DNA from: Symbiodinium natans
Taxonomy: Eukaryota; Sar; Dinophyceae; Suessiales; Symbiodiniaceae
DNA length: 64,000 nt
Direction of reading: 5' to 3'
NCBI GenBank assembly: GCA_905221605.1
Contig: CAJNDS010001147.1
Location: forward strand, 269,012 to 333,011
Part shown: piece after piece, positions 1-10,979 of the stretch
How positions within the stretch are numbered: the stretch's first letter is position 1
Layout: the number at the start of each line of letters is the position of its first letter
Position numbers and translations under genes: made by a program
The notes under the pieces: generated by a model
Databases searched by the model: none
What the model saw: the letters and a program-made list of their open reading frames with translations, nothing else
What the model was told of the DNA's origin: nothing

Positions 1-3000
1 TCTGCGCATGCCTGCAGCAGCTGCGAGGCGACGATGGGCGAGACGGCGCGGCTCAGTGCACGGCCCGAATTCGCCCAGCCGTTGACCGTGGCGCGGTTCT
101 GGCCCTCTAGGGAGCCTTAGTTATCCCCAGGAACCTGGGGGCACTAAAAGGTTAACCTCTGGGATTTTTGAGGGGGATTCTACTACTACTCCAAAAAGGT
201 TGAGGGTTACCTACTCTACTACTAGGAACCTCTCAAGGCCCTAAACCCTAAACCCTAAACCCTAAACCCTAAACCCTAAACCCTAAACCCTAAACCCTAA
301 ACCCTAAACCCTAAACCCTAAACCCTAAACCTACTACTAGGGAGCGGTTCAGGAAGACGAAAACCGCCGAGAACATCAGGAACGTCCCGATCCCGGCCAC
401 GAAGTCGGCGAGGCCCAAGGCCACGTATCTCCAAAGGCCGTACTTCACCTAGGCCCAGGAGTTTAGGGTTTAGGGTTTAGGGGTTTAGGGTTTAGGGTTT
501 AGGGTTTAGGGTTTAGGGTTTAGGGTTTAGGGTTTAGGGTTTAGGGTTTAGGGTTTATGTTTTAGGGTTTAGGGTTTAGGGTTTAGGGTTTAGGGTTTAG
601 GGTTTAGGGTTTAGGGTTTAGGGTTTAGGGTTTAGGGTTTATCTCCAAAGGCCGTACTTCACCTAGACCCAGGTGCAAAAACGGTACCCTTTTTGGGTTT
701 AAGGGAATTTACAAGGAACCCCTATATAACCCTAAAAACAGGAAGAAAAAAATGGGTCTTACACCGGGCCCTAGTCGCCGAGTCCGCAAAGAGGCCGTAG
801 ACCGGGTAGAGGCCGAAGGAGAGGCTGTTGAGCAGGAACCTCTACTCCCCCTTTTAGAACCTTAAAAAAAAGATATGTTCAGTATTCTCTTGGGCATTTA
901 TATAGACAAAAATCTATACTCCCCTTAGAACCTGAATATAAATATTATTTTTAATCTCCACTTTATAAACAAAAATTAGAAAAATTAGAAAATGATTCCA
1001 AGGAGGACCTAGGAACCCGAGCACGAGGACGTTCAGGGAGCCCAGCTTGAGTAGCTTCTGGAAGAAGGTCAGGTAACATGCCTAAGCTCACACCCCGTAT
1101 GAAAAAATCTTACGAAATGATATTAGGGTTTAGGGTTTAGGGTTTAGGGTTTAGGGTTTAGGGGTTAGGGGTTAGGGTTTAGGGTTTAGGGATTCTTCAT
1201 CTTATGAACATTTACGAAAGTCTCTTCAAGCAAAGGGAAAAATGGCCATTTCTCCAAAACATGGTTCTCCTGCGGGTCCTTCTTATAAGGCGGCCGACTC
1301 TGATGTAGGGTACATACAAAGGGACCATGTAATGTAGAGAACTCCTAAGCCCTAAGCCCTAAGCCCTAAACCCTAGACCCTAATAAACCCTAAACCCTAA
1401 ACCCTAAACCCTAAACCCTAAACCCTAAACCCTAAACCCTAAACCCTGACCCTTTGACCAAAAAGATATCTTGCAAAGGGCCTCGATACGATGGGGCCGA
1501 GGGCGCCAGTGACTTGGACGATGGCGACTTGCTGGGGGCTGAACCCGAAACCGCCCGAAGATTCCGGGTATTGCCAGAGCAGAATGAACCTCTCCAGTGT
1601 TTCGGGCTTAGGGTTTAGGGTTTAGGGTTTAGGGCTTAGGGTTTAGGGTTTAGGGTTTCGGGTTTAGGGTTAGGGCTTAGGGTGGAAGTTTTTGCGTTGA
1701 AAGGTCATGACCCTTGAGGGGTGAAGCCCGGGCAAACGAGAGCCAACAGGGCACCGCAACAAGCAGGCACCGGCAATCCCCGGAGTGACCAAGAGAGAAG
1801 CTCGCAGGTGCTATCTGCGCTGGCCTCTTATGGACGGATCCAAGCACAATCAAAAACTGACTTCAAGAACGACCTCGGAACAAGGTGTTCTGCGCTTCCA
1901 CCGCACCGGCAAGCCCACAGAACATGAGCATTGCCTGGAGGACGGTCCACGGATAGCACTTGGACCCCTTCTTTGCCAAGTCTGCCAACTCCACATCAGC
2001 TCCTGAGGTTTCCTCCTTTGGGGCTTCCTGGTCCTCTTGGGCCTCCTGGGCCTGCTGGGCCCGCGTGCGGCGCTTACTCTTGGGCAGCGTCTCCTCGAGG
2101 CAGAGGAAGCCGATGGCGCACACGACCGCCGTGACGGCGCCGAAGACCAGGTTTGGCAAGAGGACCGGGTAGTCCTCGAAGAGCGTCCCCCTGAAGACGC
2201 GCGGCGCCCAGCGCGCGGGGAAGGCCAGGCCACCCAAGAAGGGGCCCGCCATCAGGCCCAGGACGAAGCAGAGCACCAGGAAGCTGAAGGACCGGGCCTC
2301 GTTCGTCTTGTCCACCAGCTCACCCAAGTAGGTGCGCAGGATGGCCTGGTTTCCGCAGAAGAGGCCGTCCAGGGCACGGAACAGGAAGACCACCGTCCTC
2401 TACTCCCCCTTTTAGAACCTTAATAAAAAGTAATACTTGTTTCATATCCTCTTGGGTTTTACATAAACAAAAACCGAAAAAATAATTCCAAAGACAGAAA
2501 CCAAAAAAAAAGTTCCCAAGGGGGATAGAGCATCAGGGATTGCCCAAGGCCCAGGAGGATGGGGCACACCGCCGTCCCGGCCAAGCCGATGAGGAGGCAA
2601 GGCCTGCGCCCCATGCAGTCGGCCACGATGCCCCATAAGGGTGAGAAGATGATCCTGGGTTTAGGGTTTAGGGTTTAGGGTTTAGGGTTTAGGGTTTAGG
2701 GTTTAGGGTTTAGGGTTTAGGACTATACTGAACTTGGAACCCTGGCAAAAATTGTAGGTTTAGCTGTTTCTTAGGAATTCAAGTACCCAAAACAAAAAAT
2801 GAATTCCAAGTATCCCCAAGGATCTCGAAGAGGGAGTACAGGCCAATGAGCGACGCATAGGCTAAGCCCGCTTGGGGAGCCTCTGTCTCCTGGTTCAAGA
2901 ACTTCGACACTAAGTCCAGTCCATACGGCATGATCATGGTCACGTTCATGCTGTCCACGAACCTCATCGCCCCGATCACGAGGAGCCTTCGCTTGAAGAG

Positions 3001-3036
3001 GCGCTTCGCTGCGGCCTCTTGGGCTTGCGAGTCCAT
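1..3036 (-). CDS. MFS transporter, multi-exon, 3' end cut by window edge
   Basis: Reading down the minus strand, eight exons give one continuous major facilitator superfamily protein resembling eukaryotic zinc-induced-facilitator-like or TetA-like transporters. Approximate exons: 3036-2820 (start Met, TM1 with RFVDSMNVTMIMPYGLDLV), 2654-2525 (GIVADCMGRRPCLL, the MFS loop 2-3 signature), 2398-1870 (FLFRALDGLFCGNQA, then TM segments and a charged central loop), 1594-1470 (GGFGFSPQQVAIVQVTGALG), 1076-1002, 838-767, 455-345 and 111-1 (NRATVNGWANSGRALSRAV, the late MFS motif). The substrate cannot be told from sequence. Introns hold telomere-like arrays in both orientations and short inverted-repeat elements; one intron (2524-2399) and another (1001-839) are made almost entirely of the same element family. 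Splice sites are approximate and several donors are not GT. The C-terminus lies beyond base 1. Family assignment is firm, boundaries are not. Confidence 0.85.
119..226. mobile_element. Intronic short repeat, family I copy 1
   Basis: Lies in the MFS intron next to the last visible exon. It shares its full layout with 54590-54686: AACCTGGGGG, then AGGTTAACCT, a GGGGATTCTACTAC core, CCAAAAAGGTT, and a closing GGTTACCTACTCT followed by a short ACTAGG motif. The GGTTAACC and GGTTACC blocks face each other as imperfect inverted repeats. Confidence 0.7.
241..331. repeat. CCCTAAA array in MFS intron
   Basis: About 13 units in CCCTAAA orientation. The motif CTACTACTAGG occurs just before the array (216-226) and again immediately after it (331-341), so the array looks inserted with a short flanking duplication. 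Confidence 0.95.
463..640. repeat. TTTAGGG array bordered by 34-bp duplication
   Basis: About 25 units. Bases 426-459 and 640-673 are direct copies (33 of 34 identical, reading TATCTCCAAAGGCC and onward). The duplicated block contains the start of MFS exon 7 and its acceptor, so the splice acceptor exists twice, on both sides of the array. Confidence 0.95.
841..1008. mobile_element. Family A intron element, copy 2
   Basis: This fills the MFS intron between the exons at 1076-1002 and 838-767. It shares CTCTACTCCCCCTTTTAGAA and an AT-rich middle with 2397-2518. A second start, CTCCCCTTAGAACCT, occurs at about 917, so the copy looks internally duplicated. In the minus direction the ends are CCTCCTTGGAATC and AAAAGGGGGAGTAGAGG, which are imperfect inverted repeats. 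Confidence 0.75.
1125..1193. repeat. TTTAGGG array
   Basis: About 9 units, with GGGGTTA variants, in an MFS intron. Confidence 0.95.
1347..1450. repeat. CCCTAAA array
   Basis: About 14 units, beginning with three CCCTAAG variants, opposite in orientation to the arrays on either side, in the same MFS intron as 1125-1193. Confidence 0.95.
1606..1683. repeat. TTTAGGG array with variants
   Basis: About 11 units mixed with GCTTAGGG and TTTCGGG variants, in the MFS intron between the exons ending at 1870 and starting at 1594. Confidence 0.93.
2397..2518. mobile_element. Family A intron element, copy 1
   Basis: This sequence is essentially the whole intron between MFS exons 2 and 3. It opens with CTCTACTCCCCCTTTTAGAA and closes with AGTTCCCAAGGGGG; the ends are imperfect inverted repeats (CCCCCTT...GAAC). 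A frame-consistent solution uses TAG|AGG as acceptor here and in copy 2; the donor is not GT. Confidence 0.75.
2657..2721. repeat. TTTAGGG array
   Basis: About 9 units. The array starts directly at the acceptor of MFS exon 2, so the intron's last bases read as AACCCAG. Confidence 0.95.
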
Positions 3037-3254
3037 GGCTCTGCGCGCGTCGGGCGCGGCCCAGGGCTGGCTTTGAGCTACTGGGGACAAGTGGCGCTGA
3101 CCTGAGCCTGACGCGGACCGAGTCGTGCTCCACGAAGCCACAAGTATCGGATGATGCAAGCTGTTTGCGGCACAGTCCTGTGCAGGAAATACGACCCCAC
3201 CCTGCAGGTGTCTTTGGAAACCAAGACCAACCTGTACGTACCCAGACCCCTGGG

Positions 3255-3362
3255 AGGATCCAAAAAGTAGAACCCCCACGTAGTACCCTGTACTACTATT
3301 GGGTCACTCCAGGGAACCCTTAAAGGGATCCTACTTTTTGGATCCTCCCAGGGGTCCCCACA
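3255..3362. mobile_element. Family B-like inverted-repeat element
   Basis: GGATCCAAAAAGTAG at the left is mirrored by CTACTTTTTGGATCC at the right. The core GGGAACCCTTAAAGGGATCC matches the family B core. It lies upstream of the MFS start codon, in a possible 5' intron or leader. Confidence 0.6.
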
Positions 3363-4900
3363 TTTGTTCAACCACTGCTCTCACAGCTAAGGCTTAGGCT
3401 GGAGAGCTGCGGAACCGATGAAGCAGGCCTTCACGCGGAATCATCCATCTGCACATCTCCAGATGTAATACATTCATATTTGCGTACTTATACGTATTCA
3501 TATAACAATAGATATCAAGGTATGTACATGCATACATACATACATACATAGGTAGATAGACATCTATTTATATAGATATATAGGTATATAGTTGGTAGGG
3601 CACAAGAAGATGTCATCCATGCGGTACGTTTCCTTTTGGCCATCCTAGAAGTCAAGGAATCTACTGCCCACTGCAACGGCAGAGAAGTACGGAAATAAAA
3701 CAAAAACGACAAACAAAAAGTCACCGGTAGACCGCAGTGTCCTTGCTGCCCGTTCTGTGAATCCTCCGCCTGCGACGACGCGGGCTGATTCTCGCAGCGC
3801 TCGCCTCGCAACGCTCGCGCTGGGCATCTTCCACGGCTAACTTTGGCCAGGGGCCCCAACGGCCGATATTCGTGCTGCTTGCACTTCAGGATGCTCGCAC
3901 TGGGCAACTTCCATGGCCAGGTTTGCCCTGACGGCAAGATCGCGGCCCTGACAGCTGATTCTCAAGATGTTCGCGCTTCATGAGTCTCGCGTCCAGCAGC
4001 TTCCAGAGACCCTACCCCTAAACTTTAAACCCTAAACCCTAAACTTTAAGCCCTAGACCCTAAACCTTAAACCCTATAAACCCTAAACCCTACATCCCCA
4101 CCGGACGGTCAGACCCTAAACCTAAAGCCGAAGCCCTGCGTCCGAACTGCACGGTCAAACCCTGAATCCTCATCAACCTCACAAATTTGTGATCATAAGA
4201 CCATGTGGAAGAAAAGCCTGAAGGTTTAGAAGGTTGCCTGGGAAATCTACTTTTTCTCGTCACGAATCGAGCCGTGCCCCCCTACCGCTAGCCACACAGA
4301 AGCCCTCATCCTGGATCGCGAGTTGGGTTAGGGCTTAGGGTTTAGGGTTTACGGTTCTGGTGTAGGGTTTAGGTTTAGGGTTTAGGGTTTCGGGCTTACG
4401 AATTTTAACCCTAAACCCTACCCCCACCCTGAACAGAGTACGGGAGTCCCACCACACCCAGAACCCTCAAGGCACCTGTGGCCGCCAATTCCTTCTCCTC
4501 CTCCTCTGACGCCCAGTAGGACTTACGTCGCTGTCCTGGCATACTGAGATTCCACACCTACGAAATTTAGGGGTCAGGGGGTTAGGGGCACAGGGGTCCG
4601 CAACCAAAAACATGTAAGCCGCTGTCACGCTCACCCCCCCCCCCGCCCCCGGGTTTTGGAGACTGGGTTTAGGGGCAAAATCAGAACCAAGTGGGTAGCA
4701 AGAATAGAAGTCATTAATGGAGAGCGCTAGTGCAGTATTGTTCTTACTCACTTCCAACACTGGCCCAATCAGGCTCTTTAATATGAGGCCAATCAGGCTG
4801 ATGCCGTTTGGCGTGTAAGCCCGGCTTTTGATCCCCAAATTCTCCCTGAGCTGTCTTTTGCCCATCGCTCTGACTCTAAACATTTATGCCTTGTGAGATG
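3363..4900. other. No gene recognised; short repeats only
   Basis: There are short CATA/GATA-rich tracts near 3530-3590, degenerate CCCTAAA-like tracts at about 4012-4100 and 4320-4430, and a C run near 4637. Open frames here have no recognisable domain or composition bias that supports coding. Confidence 0.5.
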
Positions 4901-6480
4901 CAGGGCTTAGGGTTTAAGGTGCAGATCTATCTCTCTCCGCATCTATCTCTGATTTGTTGGCACGATGCCTCTGCCTACCTCAATCAAAAACACTTTGTAC
5001 AAATTGGCGTGGCGGAAAATTGCTGGAATCTGGTCAGTTTATATATTAGAAGCAGGCTGCGCGAAGATCTCCTTGCTTGTGGGCGGGGTGCTCGGCACGT
5101 TGGTCCAGCCAGTGCAGGGCAGCGATCCGTGAATTCGCAGGGGACAAGCATGTGTAGGGAGCGATGGAGCGACAAACAAGCTCCTTTGCACCAGCAATCG
5201 GCTCAGGGATCCGACCAGCTAGGCCCAGAATCTCACTAGTACATGTCTAAGAGAAAAAACTCCAGAAAACCGTTTTTTCAACAAAACAAAGAATAATCCA
5301 TTTTGGAAAGAGTTCACTATTCGAATAAAAACATCATCCAAATGAAAAAATGTCCCTCAATCTCAACTCCCCTCTTCTATATACACGTATGGTCAGGCCC
5401 CCCCCCCTGGATCTAGGTTTTTCTTAGTCCCTACAAAAGCCTCGTAAGTACCGATGAAAATGACACGCTGGGTATGCAAGGCGAAGTCCTGTTTCTGCAC
5501 ATCTAATCGTGTGTGAGAAAACCTGTGAATAGTGACCAGCGTGTGTGCTTAGCACTATTTACACGTCATCGCCTAGCACAACACCGAAAAATGCACAAAA
5601 ATGCAATTTCGTGAACACGTGTGTGAATTATTTGGATAGACAAGCTTATAAACACAGAATTGTATGGCTTACGGGATCCCGGCGACCTTGGCGGCATGTT
5701 GGATGGGTTTCGGAAATGCCAAAACGCGCTACCATGTGCTACTCCAGCTTTGCACCGTCGCTTGGCCCAAGATGTCACATGGGAAAGCTGCCAACGTCGT
5801 ATAGCAAGATTAGAGAGGGCTCAGGCGGGAGGATGAGTGACCACACCCTCGCATAGTAGCAACATGTAGTCGGCTGTAGCAACCATACAGCGTCAATTCG
5901 ACTGCACGCCGGAAGCTGCACGAACTGCTGTTTAGTATGCGCCGACCGTGTGATGACGCAGGACGCCGCCTTCACGCTGAAGCGCAGCTAACAAAAGACT
6001 AGTCTCATTAGCGACAAGCCGATCTGGAGAGCCACCCAAAAGTGCTTGATTTGTTGGAGTTGGCGGGCAGGGGCTACATGGCGTAGGAGTGTAAATGACG
6101 CGAGCGCTTCCTGGGTCTGCGCTGCCCGCGACAGAAGTACACAATGAGAAGGATTTGGGGCCGACGCTTCGCTGCTGGGAGCTCGAAAGTCATCCTTAGC
6201 TCCTCCCCGCACGAGCGCAAGAGAGACGAAGCCCGCTTGCAAGTACGGGGAACCGAAGAAAAAACCATGGACCCGGCCCCCCCCTTGCATGCATAGTTAT
6301 ACATAGCGCGTGCCACGCTCACTGGTACGTCCTGGGCTGCAGCCAACGCGAGCTCCATGTCGCCCACGTTGGTAGCCTCCCTCAGCAAAGCCTGAACCGC
6401 GCCAGGCAGGACTTCTACACAGATCTTCTCGAGTTGTCGCAAGAAAGCCAATAAGGGGCACCGGGCAAATCAGGCAAGTA
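4900..6480. other. No recognised gene
   Basis: The longest candidate is a minus-strand frame at 6451-6074 whose first 60 residues (VLPGAVQALLREATNVGDM) look protein-like and could be one exon, but no family was recognised and no flanking exons were found. The rest shows no repeats of note apart from a C run near 5400. Confidence 0.4.
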
Positions 6481-6503
6481 TGAATCAGAAAATATAAAGG
6501 GAA

Positions 6504-6606
6504 AACAGAAAACAGGGCGGGTCAGATCGGAAAACAGGGCGGGTCAGATCAGAAAACAGGGCGGGTCAGATCAGAAAACAGGGCTTGTCGGATCAGAAAA
6601 CAGCAA
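6504..6606. repeat. 22-bp tandem repeat
   Basis: Four to five copies of a 22-bp unit (AAAACAGGGCGGGTCAGATC plus two bases); the last full copy is diverged (GGGCTTGTCGGATC). Confidence 0.9.
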
Positions 6607-6648
6607 GGCACACAGCAGCAAGCAGCAAGGCAGATGTTAGTCAATGCG

Positions 6649-7348
6649 TCATGTGGCCTCACGCTGAGCCCTCTGCTCTGCCTTATGTTGCTTCTGACGC
6701 TGCCGCTCTTTGGCCTTGTTCCTTGCCTCAGATCGCTTGTGCAATTGTGCGCGTGGGACAGGCGGAGCAGTGGGCAGACCTGGACGCACCAAAACTATCC
6801 AAGGATAGTGTGCATCCCCATCTCTTGCGCGCAGGCCGAGAGCTTTCCAGGGGTCCGCGCCGAACTTCTCCTCGGAGCGGGACTTCTTCAAGATAATTCA
6901 GAATGATTGTCATGATGTGAGCTGAGGACTCGCCATTGTTGAGCATTTGGTAATCCTTGAAGCCGAAGGCGTCCAATGCCTCACCAATTTTTCCACAGGC
7001 TTGATTAAAATCTCCAGATAAAATCCTGGTTTTCTCTCGGGCAATGAGAGTCAGCAAACCGGAGAAAGCCTGCTTCATCACGTCTGGTTTCTTGGCGGCT
7101 GCATGGTGAACATGCACGGTGCAGACATTGACCTGCTTGAGACCAGCACGGGAAACCAGACGTCCGCCCTCGTAGCCAGATTCCGGATTCATGATCTGGG
7201 TAGCACGTGCACGTTCTGCTTCCGGGAGGGAAGCTGCAAAGTTAGCAAGCAACTTGGACTGCTTGGCAACACGCTCCTCGTCTGACTGTCTCAGCAGCTG
7301 CCAAGAAATGCGCCCAAAACCACCCACCGTGGCCCCGTCCTTGCGCAA
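6649..7348 (-). pseudogene. EEP-type endonuclease retro-relic, frameshifted
   Basis: The minus-strand frame at 7348-6890 carries a fragment of an endonuclease/exonuclease/phosphatase fold: VNVCTVHVHHAAAKK, a helix-rich stretch, then ILSGDFNQACGKIG, where GDFN is the signature loop holding the catalytic Asp and Asn. After about 6890 the coherent reading moves to another frame (RSEEKFGADPWKALGLRA, then HYPWIVLVRPGLP and a basic tail ending near 6649), so at least one frameshift separates the two halves. In dinoflagellate genomes such fragments are usually remnants of non-LTR-like retroelements. No reverse transcriptase domain is visible. It lies between gene-free DNA and a tandem-repeat field. 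The domain call rests on the GDFN loop and its spacing; element class is inference. Confidence 0.65.
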
Positions 7349-7433
7349 TCGCCTGGAGTGCGTCCAACCTCTTCTCCAGAAGCAGCACCTGACATGATAC
7401 GACTAACTGTGGCCCTGCGCATGTAGTCCAAGT

Positions 7434-8600
7434 CGTGCGAAAAACTTAATTATGAGTGGGGCTAAGAAGAGGATATCTTGGGGGTGTGGCTTCTCAATTT
7501 TTGAGTCGATTTAAGTGGAATTACAAAAGGAGTCCAGATCAGGATTTCTTAGGGCGTGGTGTTTTAACACAAAGCTCAAACTTCATTCATTACGAAGCGG
7601 GGCCAGAGGAGAAGTTCACAGGGTGTGTTCTGTAAAAAAATCCAAAATAGGCAATAACCGATGAGGCTTAGAAGGTGGCGAATTAGATTCAATTACGAAT
7701 GAGTTGAGGCTTAGAAGAGGATGTCTTGGATGTGGCATCTTAATGCAAAAAAATAAAAGTAATTGAGTTTAAGAAAAAACGCAGCCCAGATGAGGGTTTC
7801 TAAGGGTGTGTTTCTGAGGGTGTGGCCTAGCAACTCAACAGTCTAAGTGGACTTAATTATGAGTGGGGCTGAGAAGCGGATGTCTTGGGGTGTGGCTTCT
7901 CAATTTTGAAGTCTATTTAAGTGGTAATACAAACGGAGTCTAGATCAGGATTTCTTAGGGTGTGGCGTTGTAATACAACCTCGAATTTCATTTCATTACG
8001 AAGCGGGGCCAGAGGAGAATTTCATAGGGTGTGGTCTGTAATGAAATTCCAAATAGGCCATAACCAATGAGGCTTAGAAGAGGATGTTTTGGGGCGTGGC
8101 CTCTTAATATGTTTGTTTTACTTGGGTTTAATTGCGAACGAAGCTGTGGCTTTCTCACGCACACAGGTCTATTGACTTTCATTAGAAAGCCCCAGAAGAG
8201 GATTTCATGGGGTGTGGCTGCTAAGTAAATAGAACTGTAAGTACATTTAAATTCGAATGGGGGCTCAGAAGATGGTGTAAAGTGCTGTCCAAGAGTTACA
8301 GACGAACGAAGCCTAGATGAGAACTTCTTAGGGCGGGGGCTTCTTATCTATAAATATCAACTTCCTATGAGATTCTGTTACGAGGCCCCAGAATGGCGTG
8401 GCTTTTGAATACAAGCATCTAGGCAAACCGAAAATAAGTCTAACTACAAACGAAGCTCTGATGAGGACTTCTTGGGGCGTGGCTGCAAAATGCAGACTTC
8501 TATACCAGAAGGGGATTTCATAGGGTGTGGTCTGCATTCTAAATTCTAACTCGGTCTAATTGCGAGGAGGATGTCTTGGGCTGGCCTCTTAATATACACT
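7434..8600. repeat. Degenerate tandem repeat with higher-order period
   Basis: Modules of roughly 70 bp recur with the shape GAGGATGTCTTGGGGTGTGG or AGGATTTCTTAGGGTGTGG, separated by short AT-rich spacers. A longer block starting at 7445 (CTTAATTATGAGTGGGGCT) restarts at 7852, giving a period of about 407 bp, with the second copy somewhat diverged. Downstream of 8100 the modules decay. Confidence 0.85.
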
Positions 8601-9060
8601 TGCTTTACTTCGAAAAATTCGAAGCAGGACCGCAATGTGACCGCAATGCGTGACTTCGACCACACAGCAGATACACGGGCTTCGTGGTTGTTTTGTCAGA
8701 AGCACGAAGTCAGTGCTTCCTTGCTGGGATGGCCCTTAAAGCTCTCTGAAAAAGATTCCTAAGTCTGATCCCAAGAGTTTGAAAATATAGAAAAAACCCA
8801 AGGAGCCTACCTCGCTCCCTAAACTCTGACAAGGCACACTCTCCGACCGTGCCCCCACGAAACACCACTGGCCCTGTCATGAGACACACGAAACCAAGAC
8901 TGCCCCTTCCAGGAACAGCAAACGCTCACAAGACACCACTCCGAATCCCTTCGCAACTGGTCCCTAAAGCCTTAGGTTTCAGTGGCATGGGACCTGCACT
9001 GCACGTTCACGAGAAAAGCCTTCTGGTTGCAGTAGGTCACTAGGTCGTCTTGTTTTTCGG
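8600..9060. other. No recognised gene
   Basis: Short open frames only; no repeat or domain seen. Confidence 0.4.
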
Positions 9061-9142
9061 GGTCCTAAACCCTAAACCCTAAACCCTTAACCGGGGTCAG
9101 CTTTGCAGTCAGAAGCATTGAACACAAAAGCTTCAAGAGAAT

Positions 9143-9412
9143 CATGAGTTGGGATGTTCCCCCTTCTCCTCACAGTAGGTTTTAGGGTTTTTTGTTTAGG
9201 GTTTAGGGTTTAGGGTTTAGGGTTTAGGGTTCAGGGTTCAGGGTTTAGGGTTTAGGACTTAGGGCTTAGGGTTTAGGGTTTAGGGCTTAGGGTTTAGGGT
9301 TTAGGGTTTAGGGTTTAGGGTTACGAACAGTCCTTACGAGGGATTGTAGCACCCCCCCCCTGATAATCCCCATTAAGGACTATTAGTGCAAGGGGGAACA
9401 TCCCAATCCATG
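9143..9412. mobile_element. Family F inverted-repeat element containing a telomere-like array
   Basis: The two ends are 23-bp inverted repeats (9143-9165 and 9390-9412) with 21 matches; the inner part reads TTGGGATGTTCCCCCTT. Almost all of the left half inside the element is a TTTAGGG array (about 9190-9328); the right half is a unique GATAATCCCCATTAAGGAC stretch shared with other family F copies. Confidence 0.8.
9190..9328. repeat. TTTAGGG array inside family F element
   Basis: About 19 units with GGTTCAGG and GGCTTAGG variants. Confidence 0.95.
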
Positions 9413-9467
9413 AGCCTTAACTTTTGGTGGAAACCCTCAAAAAGTCAGAATCACATGTACTTACCTC

Positions 9468-9564
9468 GGGGTGTCCCCCCTTATACTAACAGGCCTTATT
9501 CGGGATTATAGTAGCTCCTAGTAGAATCCCTTATAAGGGCTGCTAGTATAAGGGTGAACATCCC
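9468..9564. mobile_element. Family F inverted-repeat element, array-free
   Basis: Ends GGGGTGTCCCCCCTTATACTA and TAGTATAAGGGTGAACATCCC form imperfect inverted repeats. The interior (GGCCTTATTCGGGATTATAG, AATCCCTTATAAGGG) is itself partly palindromic. It lies only 56 bp from the array-bearing copy. Confidence 0.75.
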
Positions 9565-10029
9565 AACATTTAAATTGAACCCAGCGTCTAGTTTCCATCA
9601 AAACCAGTCTGGCTGCATGTGTGTAGCCATTTACAGAATAATGGCGGCCATTCGAGAACTGTCCTTGTACATGTCGATGTTCCGTCTCCCCTGCGCACGA
9701 GAGCAACAACTATATGGACTCGGGCTGAGGGTTTGGGGTTTTGGGTCTAGGGTCACAGCAACTCTTGCAGCTTGGCTCCTTCACCCCCCCTCCCCCCCCC
9801 CCCAAAGAAAAAAACACACAAATAAACAAATAAACAAATACATAAATATATATATATATATAAGCTCCTCTTAAACCCCCTGAACCCTAACCCTAAACCA
9901 TAAACCCTAGTCTCAAATTGAAACAATTTATACCGGATGCTCCCCTCGCCTGGACGATCCCCGGCTTGGGCTTGAGGGTTCAATTCTGGGGTCTCGAGGG
10001 TGTGAAGGTGGAGGATGCTGGGGTGTGGG

Positions 10030-10200
10030 GTTTAGGGTGTTTGGCGTCAGGGGTTTAGGGGTTTGGGGTTTAGGGTTTAGGGTTTAGGGTTTAGAGTTTA
10101 GGATTTAGGGTTTAGGGTTTAGGGTTTAGGGTTCAGGGTTTAGGGTTTAGGGTTTAGGGCTTAGGGTTTAGGGTTTAGGGTTTAGGGTGTTAGAGGGAGT
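10030..10200. repeat. TTTAGGG array
   Basis: About 22 units, with AGAGTTTAGG and GGTTCAGG variants, in gene-free DNA. Confidence 0.95.
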
Positions 10201-10393
10201 TACAATTAACGCGCAAAGGCACCTGTGAAGCAGCACCAAGCCACCACGAAGCGCACGACCTTGAACCATGAGCTGCTTCATGAGGTTTAGGGTTTGTCAC
10301 AAGATGCCACACATGTCGCAACAGCATCGTGGGGACGAGTCGCTTTGCTACACAGCGGTGGGAACAGCAGTCGTTGCAGCTGAGTATGGGGGG

Positions 10394-10617
10394 ATGCTTG
10401 GAGGTTCATGGTACTTATTAACCACTTTAGGGTTTAGAGTTTAGGGTTTAGGGTTTAGGGCTCCTGGTACTAATTAACCAAGTATAACCGTACTTAGAGC
10501 TGTACTTAGAGCCATATTAGGGCAACTAAGGGGCTTAGAAGTGGGTCACGATTATACAGTTAACAGTACCATGAACCCTAAACCCTAAACCCTAAACCCT
10601 CATGAACCTCCAAGCAT
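10394..10617. mobile_element. Family E element with perfect 17-bp inverted ends and internal arrays
   Basis: ATGCTTGGAGGTTCATG at 10394-10410 is a perfect inverted match to 10601-10617. Inside, TTTAGGG units (about 10427-10459) are followed by unique sequence, then CCCTAAA units (about 10572-10600); the two internal arrays therefore mirror each other, and GGTACTTATTAACCA is repeated within. Confidence 0.85.
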
Positions 10618-10704
10618 GCTTTCGGCTCGCTTGAAGCGCTCGCAGCTTCTCAAGCTCCGAAGGTTGGGTCAGGTGGGAGGTCGCATATAGAAAATAGGGG
10701 ACCC

Positions 10705-10865
10705 CTAAACCCTAAACCCTAAACCTGAACCCTGAACCCTGAACCCTAAACCCTAAACCCTAAACCCTGAACCCTGAACCCTAAACCCTAAAGCCTAAAC
10801 CTAAACTCTAAACCCTGAACCCTGAACCCTAAACCCTACACCCAAACCCTAACCCAAAACCCTCA
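10705..10865. repeat. CCCTAAA/CCCTGAA array
   Basis: About 22 units in which blocks of CCCTAAA alternate with blocks of CCCTGAA, a sign of local amplification after mutation. Confidence 0.93.
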
Positions 10866-10979
10866 TAGAGTAGGAATACCGCCTCACAGAGCAGAGGAGC
10901 CGTCCGAGTGGGAACAAAAGTTTCAGCAGAAAAGGCGAAACCATCCGAAGAACATCTCAGCTCGGAGGGCGAGTGCCAC

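Noticed and set aside
6074-6451. A gene of 125 residues on the minus strand
   Set aside because: The first half is protein-like but no family, start context or partner exon was found.
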